A stretch of DNA of 64,000 bases from an uncultured bacterium (GTDB lineage: Bacteria; Bacteroidota; Bacteroidia; Bacteroidales; Bacteroidaceae): contig CAMHUC010000012.1 of assembly GCA_946188155.1 (NCBI GenBank), forward strand, positions 1-64,000, given 5' to 3'. The first letter of the stretch is position 1. Each line of letters starts with the position of its first letter. Both the position numbers and the translations under genes were made by a program. The notes under the pieces are model-generated. The model was given only the letters and a program-made list of their open reading frames with translations, made no database searches and was not told where the DNA came from. Below are positions 50,241-58,563 of this stretch, one piece after another.

Positions 50241-51140
50241 ATGAAGTTTTCAAAAGAGATTCAGATAGCATTAGTGGCCATTGCCAGTATCGTAGTGTTG
50301 TTCTTCGGACTGAAGTTCCTCAAGGGCATGACCGTGTTCTCAACCGACGACAACTACTACGCGACGTTCGACGACATCATGGGTCTCTCGGCCTCCACTC
50401 CCATCTATGCCAACGGCTACCGTGTGGGCGTGGTGGAGAATATCATCTTCGACTATCAGGGACGGAAGCAGATAGTGGCCGTCTTAGGACTCGACAAGCA
50501 GATGCGACTGCCCAAGGGGTCGTCGGCCGAGATCTCCAAGGACCTGATGGGCAATATCCAGCTCGACCTGGTGATGGGCCCCAATCCGGCAGACCTGATG
50601 GCCCCTGGCGACACGCTCCGGGGCGCAGAGCAGCAGGGACTCATGGGCAAGGCAAGCGCCATGCTCCCCCAGGTGGAGAAGATGCTGCCCAAGCTGGACT
50701 CCATCCTGGCCAGTGTCAACGCGCTGCTGGCCGACCCCGCCCTGGCGCACTCGTTGCATAATATCGACGATATCACCGCCAACCTCACTTCGACTACCAG
50801 TCAGCTACATCTCCTGTCGGTAAGCCTGAACAAGCAGCTGCCCGGCATGATGGAGAAGGCCGACGGCGTGCTGGCCAATACCAACACGCTCACGCATAAC
50901 CTCAGCGAGCTGGACATCGCCATGACGATGGCCAAGGTGAACAACACCCTCGCGAACGTGGAGCAGATGACGGCCAAGCTCAACAGCAACGACGGCACGC
51001 TGGGACTGCTGATGCGCGACCCACAGCTCTATCGCAACCTGAACGCCACGATGACACATGTCGACTCGCTGATGATCGACCTGAGGCAGCACCCCAAACG
51101 GTATGTGCATTTTTCCGTTTTCGGCAGAAAGGATAAGTAA
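50241..51140 (+). CDS. MlaD family (MCE) lipid-transport protein
   Basis: A 299-residue inner-membrane-anchored MCE protein. One N-terminal membrane helix (IQIALVAIASIVVLFFGLKF) is followed by the MCE domain at about residues 38-120 (YYATFDDIMGLSASTPIYAN, GYRVGVVENI), then a long helical region with many Asn-Leu repeats ending HPKRYVHFSVFGRKDK. Such proteins carry lipids between the membranes with an ABC transporter; no mlaE or mlaF is in the window. It follows the amidase gene. Confidence 0.88.
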   Translation: MKFSKEIQIALVAIASIVVLFFGLKFLKGMTVFSTDDNYYATFDDIMGLSASTPIYANGYRVGVVENIIFDYQGRKQIVAVLGLDKQMRLPKGSSAEISKDLMGNIQLDLVMGPNPADLMAPGDTLRGAEQQGLMGKASAMLPQVEKMLPKLDSILASVNALLADPALAHSLHNIDDITANLTSTTSQLHLLSVSLNKQLPGMMEKADGVLANTNTLTHNLSELDIAMTMAKVNNTLANVEQMTAKLNSNDGTLGLLMRDPQLYRNLNATMTHVDSLMIDLRQHPKRYVHFSVFGRKDK

Positions 51141-51503
51141 TTTAAAATTTGTCTAAACAAGGTGGCGGCGGGAATCACGCTGACGCACTCACGGCTAATT
51201 GCCGTTCGGCAAAGCCTTTAGAGTGCTTTCCGATGAGTCGGGATAATTGACTTTTTTCAGACGTTGGGCGTGTAATCGGTTGAGCGACAGGGTTTTGGAA
51301 ATCTGCAACCCCCCTCTGGCATCATTTTTTGCGTGAAACAGCCTAACTTTCCCTCCTTTAGCGTGTTACGATATTTGTCTACACAGGGTAGTAAAAAGGG
51401 AGATTTGCATAATCCAAAAAAAATGCCGACCTTTGCACCGCTAAAGTTAAGCAAGCAAGACCTAATCTTGTAGTTAATAAATAAGAATTTAAAGCAATCG
51501 CCG
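51141..51503. other. 363-base gap upstream of dnaA
   Basis: No gene is seen. I searched by eye for TTATCCACA-type DnaA boxes and found no cluster, so oriC cannot be placed here. The only regulatory candidate is GACCTTTG at 51428-51435, a variant -7 box. Confidence 0.45.
51428..51435 (+). promoter_or_regulatory. Variant -7 box GACCTTTG for dnaA
   Basis: GACCTTTGCACC differs from the usual TAnnTTTG at the first position; it lies 68 bases before the ATG. Confidence 0.4.
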
Positions 51504-52925
51504 ATGTCGAATAGTCATAAGGCGCTTTGGGCGCAATGCCTCCAACTGATTCAGGCCAACGTCACGGAGCAGCAGTTTAAAACGTGGTTCGCACCTATCG
51601 TCTTCGAGTCCTACTCTGAGGCGGAGCACACGCTTCTGGTGCAGGTTCCAAGCTCGTATGTCTACGAGTTCCTGGAGCAATACTACGTGGGACTATTAAG
51701 CAAGGTGCTTGGGCGCGTGTTCGGGGCGAACGTCACGCTGCGCTATCGCATCGTCACCGTGGGTGGCGACAACGGCAGGCGCCCCGTCGTCCAGGTGGTC
51801 GACGGTGAGCAGCCCTCTGCCCTGGAGGCCCCCGCCCCTGCAAGTCGCGTCAACAAGTCGCCATCGGTGCTGGATGCAGCCGTGCCCCAGGGGCTCAACC
51901 CCCAGCTCGACCCCAAGAAGACCTTCCAGAACTTCATCGAGGGCGACAGCAACAAGCTGCCGCGCACCGTGGGTCTCACCATCGGAGAGCATCCGGGCAA
52001 GTCGGCATTCAATCCCTTCTTCGTATTCGGACCGTCAGGATGCGGCAAGACCCACCTGATCAATGCCATCGGCGTCAGGGCCAAGGAGACCTATCCGCAG
52101 AAGCGGGTGCTCTACGTATCGGCGCGCCTGTTCCAGGTGCAGTTCACCGACTCCGTGCGCCAGAACACCACCAACGACTTCATCAACTTCTACCAGTCCA
52201 TCGACGTGCTCATCGTGGACGACATACAGGAGTGGGTCTCGTCGCCCAAGACGCTCGACACCTTCTTCCATATCTTCGACCATCTGTTCCGCCTGGGCAA
52301 GCAGATCATACTGGCATCCGACCGCCCTCCCGTCGACCTGCAGGGCGTGAAGGACCGCCTGCTGACCCGTTTCGCCTGCGGCCTGATAGCAGAGCTGGAG
52401 AAGCCCAACGAGCAGCTTTGCATTGACATCCTGACTGCCAAGTGCCGCCGCGACGGCCTGAAGATTCCTGCCGAAGTCATACAGTTCATCGCCCAGACAG
52501 CCAATGGCAGTGTGCGCGACCTGGAGGGTGTGGTCAACTCGCTGATGGCCTACTCCATCGTCTACAACTCTTCCGTAGATATGCGTCTGGCCGAGCGCGT
52601 CATCAAGCGTGCCGTGAAGGTGGACAACCATCCTCTCACCATCGACGATATCCTCGAGAAGGTATGCCACCACTATAATGTGTCGCAGCAGCACGTGTTC
52701 AGCAAGAGCCGCAAGCGCGAACTGGTGCAGGTGCGCCAGGTGTCGATGTATCTGGCGCAGAAGTACACCAAGATGCCTGCCAGCCGAATAGGCCAGCTCA
52801 TCGGCAACCGCGACCACTCCACCGTTATCCATAGCTGCAACGCCATCGAGCAGCGCCTGAAGACGGATCGGGCTTTCTCTTCCGAGATTACCAGTATCGA
52901 GAATTCGTTCCGGCTGAAGAAGTAG
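51504..52925 (+). CDS. dnaA: Chromosomal replication initiator protein
   Basis: A 473-residue DnaA. Domain I is at residues 1-85; the AAA domain has Walker A GPSGCGKT at about 176-183, Walker B VLIVDDIQ near 235, and the LASDRPPVDLQGVKDRLLTR arginine-finger region; domain IV carries VFSKSRKRELVQVRQVSMYL and the DnaA signature GNRDHSTVIHSCNAIE. Full length. No dnaN, recF or gyrB follows; the downstream side holds an inverted-repeat element and a TonB receptor gene, so the usual replication cluster is absent. Confidence 0.97.
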   Translation: MSNSHKALWAQCLQLIQANVTEQQFKTWFAPIVFESYSEAEHTLLVQVPSSYVYEFLEQYYVGLLSKVLGRVFGANVTLRYRIVTVGGDNGRRPVVQVVDGEQPSALEAPAPASRVNKSPSVLDAAVPQGLNPQLDPKKTFQNFIEGDSNKLPRTVGLTIGEHPGKSAFNPFFVFGPSGCGKTHLINAIGVRAKETYPQKRVLYVSARLFQVQFTDSVRQNTTNDFINFYQSIDVLIVDDIQEWVSSPKTLDTFFHIFDHLFRLGKQIILASDRPPVDLQGVKDRLLTRFACGLIAELEKPNEQLCIDILTAKCRRDGLKIPAEVIQFIAQTANGSVRDLEGVVNSLMAYSIVYNSSVDMRLAERVIKRAVKVDNHPLTIDDILEKVCHHYNVSQQHVFSKSRKRELVQVRQVSMYLAQKYTKMPASRIGQLIGNRDHSTVIHSCNAIEQRLKTDRAFSSEITSIENSFRLKK

Positions 52926-52926
52926 G

Positions 52927-53085
52927 ACTCATGTTTCGGAAGTTCCAAGAGTCTTTTTGAGCTTTCCCTGTTTGCTGTAGGGCGTTTAGCTTGTCTAACG
53001 CCGTTAGCAGGATTGTCCCTTGAACGGCGTTAGACAAGCTAAACGCCCTACAGCAGGAGGAGAAAGCACTTCCGAAAGATGAGAG
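52927..53085. repeat. Long hairpin element, copy C (perfect 33-base arms)
   Basis: Arms 52973-53005 and 53023-53055 are exact reverse complements around a 17-base loop; the stem starts TGCTGTAGGGCGTTTAGCTT. Outer flanks (CTCATNTTTCGGAAGT) are also inverted, so the full unit reaches about 159 bases. It begins two bases after the dnaA stop. Confidence 0.95.
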
Positions 53086-53144
53086 TAGAAAAATAAATGG
53101 GGGCTCGCCGTTTTTGCTGGCGAGCCCCCATTCTCTCTGACAGT

Positions 53145-55265
53145 CTACAGACTGATGCTGAATCCCGCAATGATCCAGCGGCCAGGCTGTTCCACCAGTC
53201 CATAGTCGCGGTAGCTGGTGTCGAGCAGGTTGTTGGCCTCGATGTAGGCCTTCCACCTGTTCTCCTGCCAAGTCAGCCGTGCGTCAACGATGGCGTATGG
53301 GCTGTAGTCGTGTGTCGTGCCGTCGAAGTCGGTGTACGAGCCGTAGCGGTCTTGCCAGCGGGCTGTAGCATTGACCGACAGCTTGCGGGTGATTGGGCAG
53401 CGGGCGTTGGCCACCAGTTTGTGGCGCAGGTATTCCAGTGCGTATTGCGACACGATGTTCGCCTCCTGTTTCTTGTCCTGATGGATGTAGCTGTAGCTAA
53501 TAGACAGTAGACAATTGGCAATCGACATCCGGGCGCCCACTTCCAGGCCAAGGCTGTTGATTACTGCGTGGTTGACGCTCTGCCATACGGCCTCGTCGCC
53601 CTTCGACGTGTCCATGATCCAGTCAATCATGTTCTGCCCGTGGTGGTACCACAGGGCTAATTGACAGTTGAAAATTGAGAATTGACCGTTGGCACCTATC
53701 TCTATGGCCTGCATCTCCTCGGGCTTCAGGTGTGGGTCGGCGCTGTAGCCCTGTAGCTTGTAGTACATCTCTGTGAAGGATGGCATTCGCAGCGACGTGT
53801 TCCACGAGGCGTGCAGCTTCCAGCGCGGGGTGGGGCGGTAGCTCAGGTCGATGCCGGGGTAGACGGTCATGTTCATCGCGCTCCACGTGTTCTTCACGGC
53901 CACCAGGCCTGCCGAGGCGGTGAAGCGGTTCAGCAGCACGTTGTGCTCCAGATAGCCGCTGATGTTGGTGCGGTTCACGCCCAGCGTGTAGTCGCGGTCG
54001 GTGCCGCTGATGTGGTGCGTCTGGGCCAGGGGCTCTCCCAGGTTGCCGCTGACCAGGTCCTCGTTGCGCAGCTCGGCCCCGAAGGCTGTGCGCCCGGCCA
54101 CCCAGTCGAAGTAGCTGCCCAGGCTCACGCCGTAGACGTCGGTGCGGTTGTAGTTGTACTTCATCTTCTCCGGCATTCCGCGATAGCCCTCGTAGCGGTC
54201 GCGGTTCTGGTTCCAGTAGATGCTGCCGCTCAGGCGCAGGCGGCCCCGCTTGCTGCTGCCCTGGATGGCGGTGTAGAGCTTCGTGGTGTGCTCGTACTGG
54301 TCGTCGGCCTGCCATTTCGGCGAGGCGTAGAAGGTCGACGAGCCCCAGCCCTTGTCGGCCAGTCCTAAGTGCCAGCTGAGGCGCATCGCCTCGTCGTCAT
54401 ACTGTCCTTGGTAGAATCCTTTACCGCCTCTGAAGTCGGTGTTCAGCCCGCCTGCCTTCGAGCGGCTGTAGCCGTCGCTGCGGCTGTAGTTGGCCGAGAG
54501 GCTGTGGCTGGTGTTAGAGGTGAGAGGTGAATGGTGAGTGGTAAGAGGTGAGTGGTGAGAGGTGAGAGAATACCTGCCGCCGATGCTCAGGTAGCCGTAG
54601 GAGCCGCCCTCGGCATGGAAATCAAGGAGTTGGTCATTTCTCTTACCTCTTACCTCTTGCCTCTCCCCTCTTCTAGTCACGATATTAATCGCCCCCACGA
54701 GCGACGACGTGCCGTAGATGCGGCCTGCCGGCCCCTCGATCACCTCAATGCGCTGGATGTCGGCCAGGTCTACGGGCAGGTCCATCGCGTTGTGGCCCGT
54801 CTGGGGGTCGCAGATGTTGATGCCGTTGAGCAGCAGGATGATCTGGTCGCTCGTGCCGCCTCGGATTGTGATGTCGGTCTGTGCGCCAATGGGCCCTCGC
54901 TGACGGACATCCACGCCTGCGGCGTATTTCAGCAGGTCGTTAATACTTTGCACGGGAGCCTGCGCGATGTCGGCACGCTCCAGTACAGTTACCATTCTCG
55001 CAGCCTGACTCCTGGTCAGGGGCGCCCTCGAGCCGGTCACGGCGACTTCCTCGAGCATCATCTCGCGTGCCGTCGTCGTGGCCGTGGAGTCGCTCACCAC
55101 CGGGTCGGTGGCCACGCTCTCCGCCGAGGCGTAGGTCAGCGTGGCTACCGATAGCACGCTGCACACCACCTCGCGGCCCAGGCAAGCGAACAGCGAGTAG
55201 CCCTTGTTGCCGAACTGTCGGAACACGAGCACCGGGCGCTTGAACTTGAATGTCGGTTTGTACAT
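53145..55265 (-). CDS. TonB-dependent outer-membrane receptor
   Basis: A 706-residue outer-membrane receptor. After an N-terminal stretch typical of Bacteroidales (FGNKGYSLFACLGREVVCSV and LSVATLTYASA), the plug domain spans about residues 65-190 (VAVTGSRAPLTRSQAARMVT, DVRQRGPIGAQTDITIRGG, ILLLNGINICDPQTGHNAM) and the rest is the 22-strand barrel ending in an aromatic-rich WIIAGFSISL. It resembles the BtuB/FepA size class rather than the 1000-residue SusC class. No SusD or carboxypeptidase-like domain is present. Ligand unknown; no cobalamin riboswitch was seen. Confidence 0.88.
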   Translation of the reverse strand: MYKPTFKFKRPVLVFRQFGNKGYSLFACLGREVVCSVLSVATLTYASAESVATDPVVSDSTATTTAREMMLEEVAVTGSRAPLTRSQAARMVTVLERADIAQAPVQSINDLLKYAAGVDVRQRGPIGAQTDITIRGGTSDQIILLLNGINICDPQTGHNAMDLPVDLADIQRIEVIEGPAGRIYGTSSLVGAINIVTRRGERQEVRGKRNDQLLDFHAEGGSYGYLSIGGRYSLTSHHSPLTTHHSPLTSNTSHSLSANYSRSDGYSRSKAGGLNTDFRGGKGFYQGQYDDEAMRLSWHLGLADKGWGSSTFYASPKWQADDQYEHTTKLYTAIQGSSKRGRLRLSGSIYWNQNRDRYEGYRGMPEKMKYNYNRTDVYGVSLGSYFDWVAGRTAFGAELRNEDLVSGNLGEPLAQTHHISGTDRDYTLGVNRTNISGYLEHNVLLNRFTASAGLVAVKNTWSAMNMTVYPGIDLSYRPTPRWKLHASWNTSLRMPSFTEMYYKLQGYSADPHLKPEEMQAIEIGANGQFSIFNCQLALWYHHGQNMIDWIMDTSKGDEAVWQSVNHAVINSLGLEVGARMSIANCLLSISYSYIHQDKKQEANIVSQYALEYLRHKLVANARCPITRKLSVNATARWQDRYGSYTDFDGTTHDYSPYAIVDARLTWQENRWKAYIEANNLLDTSYRDYGLVEQPGRWIIAGFSISL

Positions 55266-55316
55266 GTTTGTTATTAAAATAATGTGTCATTGCCCTGCGT
55301 CGTCGCAAAGCGGGTG

Positions 55317-55324
55317 CAAAGGTA
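55317..55324 (-). promoter_or_regulatory. -7 box TACCTTTG for the TonB receptor
   Basis: TACCTTTGCACC on the minus strand with a leader of about 50 bases, too short for a cobalamin riboswitch. Confidence 0.65.
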
Positions 55325-55576
55325 GTGCAAATAGCGCGAAATACCAAATATATTCGCGTATTTGTGACCGTTTGGAATTTGACAGGAAATTGATAGCTGA
55401 ATAATATGATTGTCCGCAATTAGCCGACAGTGCTCCGAAGAGGTGTCATCGGAAATATGTGGATAGTTATGAAAAATATCTTGTGTGAATTAGCGATTCA
55501 CCATCAAATTGTTGTCGATTTCATGCTATTTTGGCCGTTTTTTATCTTAAATCTGTCGCAGTTCAACTTTTATTCG

Positions 55577-55584
55577 TAATTTTG
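55577..55584 (+). promoter_or_regulatory. -7 box TAATTTTG for the M48-type gene
   Basis: TAATTTTGCACC, 21 bases before the ATG at 55606. Confidence 0.65.
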
Positions 55585-55605
55585 CACCATACTTAATGTA
55601 GAACG

Positions 55606-56172
55606 ATGAAGATAACATACAGACGAACAAGTCGGTTGTCAATGCGCATCGTGAAGAATGGCGATGTGCATGTGTCGGCACCTCTCGGCATGCCCCGTGA
55701 GGAGGTAGTGGCATTCATTGACGAACACAAAGACTGGATCAGCGAGGCGAGAAAGAAGACATACGAGCGTCAGAAGCAGCGGGCTGCGTTCTTCAATAAA
55801 CTGCCGCTGACCACTCGCGCCCAAGCCGACGAGGCATTGCTGCGGTTGAAGGCGCTGGTCGAGCCGATGATGGAACGCCATGCCAAGGAAATGGGAGTGC
55901 AGCCAAGCATCGTCTATTACAAGCCCACCATCTCGCGCTGGGGGCAATGCAACGTGAAAGACCGTAGCATCTGCATCTCTGCCTACGTCCTGCTATTGCC
56001 GGAATGGTGTGTCGAGCATGTCGTGGTCCATGAGCTGTGCCACCTCTTGGAACCCAGCCACAATGCCCGATTCCATGCCCTCATGGACAAGTATTTTCCC
56101 CGCTGGCGCGAGGCTCGCAAGGAGACTCGCAGGATATGCCAGATGGAAGAGGATGAAGAAGAAGGAACTTGA
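55606..56172 (+). CDS. YgjP-like M48-type metallopeptidase domain protein
   Basis: A 188-residue protein of the YgjP/SprT-like group (DUF45). Zinc ligands sit in VVVHELCHLLEPSHNARFHA; before it come RLSMRIVKNGDVHVSAPLGM, typical of the family N-terminus, and PTISRWGQCNVKDRSICIS. Such proteins are found beside restriction systems and alone; substrate unknown. It is followed by an inverted-repeat element and a broken phosphatase gene. Confidence 0.85.
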   Translation: MKITYRRTSRLSMRIVKNGDVHVSAPLGMPREEVVAFIDEHKDWISEARKKTYERQKQRAAFFNKLPLTTRAQADEALLRLKALVEPMMERHAKEMGVQPSIVYYKPTISRWGQCNVKDRSICISAYVLLLPEWCVEHVVVHELCHLLEPSHNARFHALMDKYFPRWREARKETRRICQMEEDEEEGT

Positions 56173-56195
56173 AACAAGACAATAAGATAACTCAA

Positions 56196-56470
56196 GTTTC
56201 CCACCCCTCAAACCTTTTAAGAACAACGAATTAAGACGAATTTTACGAATTACACAGATGAAAACAGGTTCTACGAATCACACGCGCTCGGCTCTGCCGC
56301 TTGCTACCGAAAGGCTACGGGTAGGCGCGACAGCGGGAATGGGGACGCAAGAATTTGCTACGCGCAGGCAATCGCCGCCTGCGGCGAAAATTTGTGAAAT
56401 TAGTTATAATTCGTACAATTCGTGAGATTCGTCTTAATTCGTTGTTGAAAAGAAAAGGGTGGGAAAGTTC
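56196..56470. repeat. MITE-like element with about 70-base terminal inverted repeats
   Basis: The left end (TTTCCCACCCCTCAAACC, then AACAACGAATTAAGACGAAT) is mirrored at the right end by ATTCGTCTTAATTCGTTGTT and GGGTGGGAAAG. The centre is GC-rich with short palindromes (CGCCGCCTGCGGCG). No open frame is seen. Confidence 0.75.
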
Positions 56471-56479
56471 AATAAGATA

Positions 56480-56827
56480 ATGGAAAACAAAGCAAAACAT
56501 AAGATTCTATTCGTATGCCACGGGAACATCTGCCGTAGCCCGATGGCAGAGTTCGTGATGAAGGACTTGGTGAAGAAGGCGGGGCTGGAGGACTGCTTCA
56601 TGATTGAGTCGGCAGCTACTTCGACGGAAGAGATTGGCAACAGCGTCTATCCCCCGGCGCGACGGAAGCTGGCAGAGCACGGCATCAGCTGTGCAGGCAA
56701 GACGGCACGACAGATGACGCGCTCAGACTACGACCGCTTCGACCTGCTCATCGGCATGGACTCACGCAACATTCGCATTTTTTGCCTTTTGAGCAAATTT
56801 TCCGCCTCTTTCCTGCTTTGTTTCTGA
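56480..56827 (+). pseudogene. 3'-truncated low-molecular-weight protein tyrosine phosphatase
   Basis: The first 90 or so residues are an intact LMW-PTP start: KHKILFVCHGNICRSPMAEF with the P-loop C(x)5R, then SAATSTEEIGNSVYPPARRK and LIGMDSRNIR. After this the family continues with a DPW-type catalytic Asp loop and a C-terminal helix, but here the frame runs into IFCLLSKFSASFLLCF and stops. The general-acid Asp is thus missing and the protein cannot be active by the usual mechanism. The break coincides with the promoter of the next gene. Confidence 0.8.
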
Positions 56828-56836
56828 CTTTTTTTA

Positions 56837-56844
56837 TATCTTTG
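56837..56844 (+). promoter_or_regulatory. -7 box TATCTTTG for the AAA/PD-(D/E)XK gene
   Basis: TATCTTTGCACC, 17 bases before the ATG at 56862 and just after the break in the phosphatase gene. Confidence 0.7.
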
Positions 56845-56861
56845 CACCAAACATTTGAGAC

Positions 56862-58436
56862 ATGGGACTGTATATCAATAAAGGTAATGAGGGTTTCCGC
56901 CAGATTCGCAACAGTGAGTATGTGGACAAGAGCGGACTGATAGCCGTGGTGAACAACACGCTGTTTACGGAGCGCAAGATGAGCTGCGTGACGCGCAGCC
57001 GCCGCTTCGGCAAGTCGATGGCGGCAAAGATGCTCTGCGCCTACTACGACCACTCGTGCGACTCGCGCCAGCTGTTTGCCGACCTGGAGATAGCCGGGCA
57101 CCCGTCGTTCGAGCAGCATCTGAACAAGTATCCCGTCATCTATGTCGACATGACGGCATTCACATCGGGAACGAAGGGCTGCGACGTGGTGGACAACATC
57201 CAGCGGGCGCTCATCGCCGACATCAGCGCGGCCTACCCGCAGGTGGCCTACACCGAGGGCGACCACCTGATGATCTACCTGCAGCGCATCGTTGCCGCCA
57301 CGGGCGACCGCTTCGTGATGATCATCGACGAGTGGGATGCCGTCATCCGCATCTACGACGACCAGCCGGAGGTGAAGGACAGTTTCGTAAACCTGCTGCG
57401 CCGTATGTTCAAGGACGTGGCGGCGGTCGACGTGTTTGCCGGTGTCTACATGACCGGTATCCTGCCTATCAAGAAATATCAGACAGAGTCGGCCTTGAAC
57501 AACTTCATCGAGTACTCGATGGTGGAGCCGGGCAACATGGGATGCTATTTCGGCTTTACGAGCGCCGAGGTGAAACGGTTGGCGCAGCAGCACGGCATGG
57601 ATTATGACGAGCTGGAGAGATGGTACGACGGCTATCAGATAGGCGACGAGCAGTCGATGTTCAATCCCAACAGCGTTATGCAGGCCGTCAGTCGGCACCG
57701 TTGCCGCAGCTACTGGACGGGTACAGGAACGTTTGAGGCGGTGACAAGCTACATCAACCTGAACTTCGACGGCCTGAGGGACGGCATCGTGGAGATGCTT
57801 GCTGGGGGCAGGGAGAAGGTGGATCCCACGCGCTTCCAGAACGACATGTCGATTGTGAAGAACCGCGACGACGTCTACACCGTGCTCATCCACTTAGGCT
57901 ACCTGAGCTACGACTGGCGTAGCGACGAGTGCTACATCCCCAACAAGGAGGTGGGCGGCGAGATGGTGAACGCCGTGAAGGAGAACCGGTGGGAATACGT
58001 GGCGAAGGCCCTCGACCAGTCGGAGAAGCTGCTCAACGCCACCCTCCGCTGCGATGCCGACTACGTGGCGGCCCACATAGAGGAGCTGCATGCTGAGAAT
58101 GCCAGCATCTTCAAGTACAACGATGAGAACTCGCTCTCGTGCGTCATCAGCATCGCCTACTACTATGCCCGCAACGACTACCACATGATACGTGAGCTGC
58201 CTACGGGCAAGGGCTATGCCGACATCGTGTTCCTGCCGAGGAAGAACGTGGCGAAGCCGGCCTTGGTGATAGAGCTGAAGAAGGACCGCACCGCCCGCGC
58301 CGCCATCGACCAGATCAAGGAGCGCCGCTACCCGCAGCAGGTGGAGCAGTACAGCGGCGAGATGCTGCTCGTGGGCATCAGCTACGATGCCGACTCAAAG
58401 CAGCACGCCTGTAGCATCGAGCGGTGGGAGAAGTGA
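56862..58436 (+). CDS. AAA-ATPase with a PD-(D/E)XK nuclease-like domain
   Basis: A 524-residue protein of the AAA-ATPase_like/DUF1703 group that is widespread in Bacteroidales. The start FRQIRNSEYVDKSGLIAVVN and SRRFGKSMAAKML (an atypical Walker A with GKS) define the ATPase part; FVMIIDEWDAVI is Walker B. The C-terminal 100 residues carry the nuclease-like core YADIVFLPRKNVAKPALVIE followed by LKK, with Asp and Glu-x-Lys. The family is thought to be mobile or selfish; role unknown. It lies directly after the broken phosphatase gene with its own promoter. Confidence 0.85.
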   Translation: MGLYINKGNEGFRQIRNSEYVDKSGLIAVVNNTLFTERKMSCVTRSRRFGKSMAAKMLCAYYDHSCDSRQLFADLEIAGHPSFEQHLNKYPVIYVDMTAFTSGTKGCDVVDNIQRALIADISAAYPQVAYTEGDHLMIYLQRIVAATGDRFVMIIDEWDAVIRIYDDQPEVKDSFVNLLRRMFKDVAAVDVFAGVYMTGILPIKKYQTESALNNFIEYSMVEPGNMGCYFGFTSAEVKRLAQQHGMDYDELERWYDGYQIGDEQSMFNPNSVMQAVSRHRCRSYWTGTGTFEAVTSYINLNFDGLRDGIVEMLAGGREKVDPTRFQNDMSIVKNRDDVYTVLIHLGYLSYDWRSDECYIPNKEVGGEMVNAVKENRWEYVAKALDQSEKLLNATLRCDADYVAAHIEELHAENASIFKYNDENSLSCVISIAYYYARNDYHMIRELPTGKGYADIVFLPRKNVAKPALVIELKKDRTARAAIDQIKERRYPQQVEQYSGEMLLVGISYDADSKQHACSIERWEK

Positions 58437-58440
58437 TTTG

Positions 58441-58534
58441 TGGTTTATAGTTTACAGTTTATAGTTTATAGTTTATGGTTTACAGTTTATAGTTTATAGT
58501 TTATGGTTTATAGTTTATGGTTTATAGTTTATAG
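58441..58534. repeat. Tandem heptamer repeat, second site
   Basis: About 13 copies of ATAGTTT, ACAGTTT or ATGGTTT between the AAA gene stop and the GDSL-GH53 gene; the same unit as 9461-9530. Confidence 0.85.
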
Positions 58535-58563
58535 ATGATTACTTTAATAATATACTACTTAGA

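Noticed and set aside
51141..51503. oriC next to dnaA
   Set aside because: No cluster of DnaA boxes or AT-rich 13-mers was found by eye.
55266..55330. Cobalamin riboswitch upstream of the BtuB-sized receptor
   Set aside because: The leader between the -7 box and ATG is only about 50 bases and shows no B12-box words.
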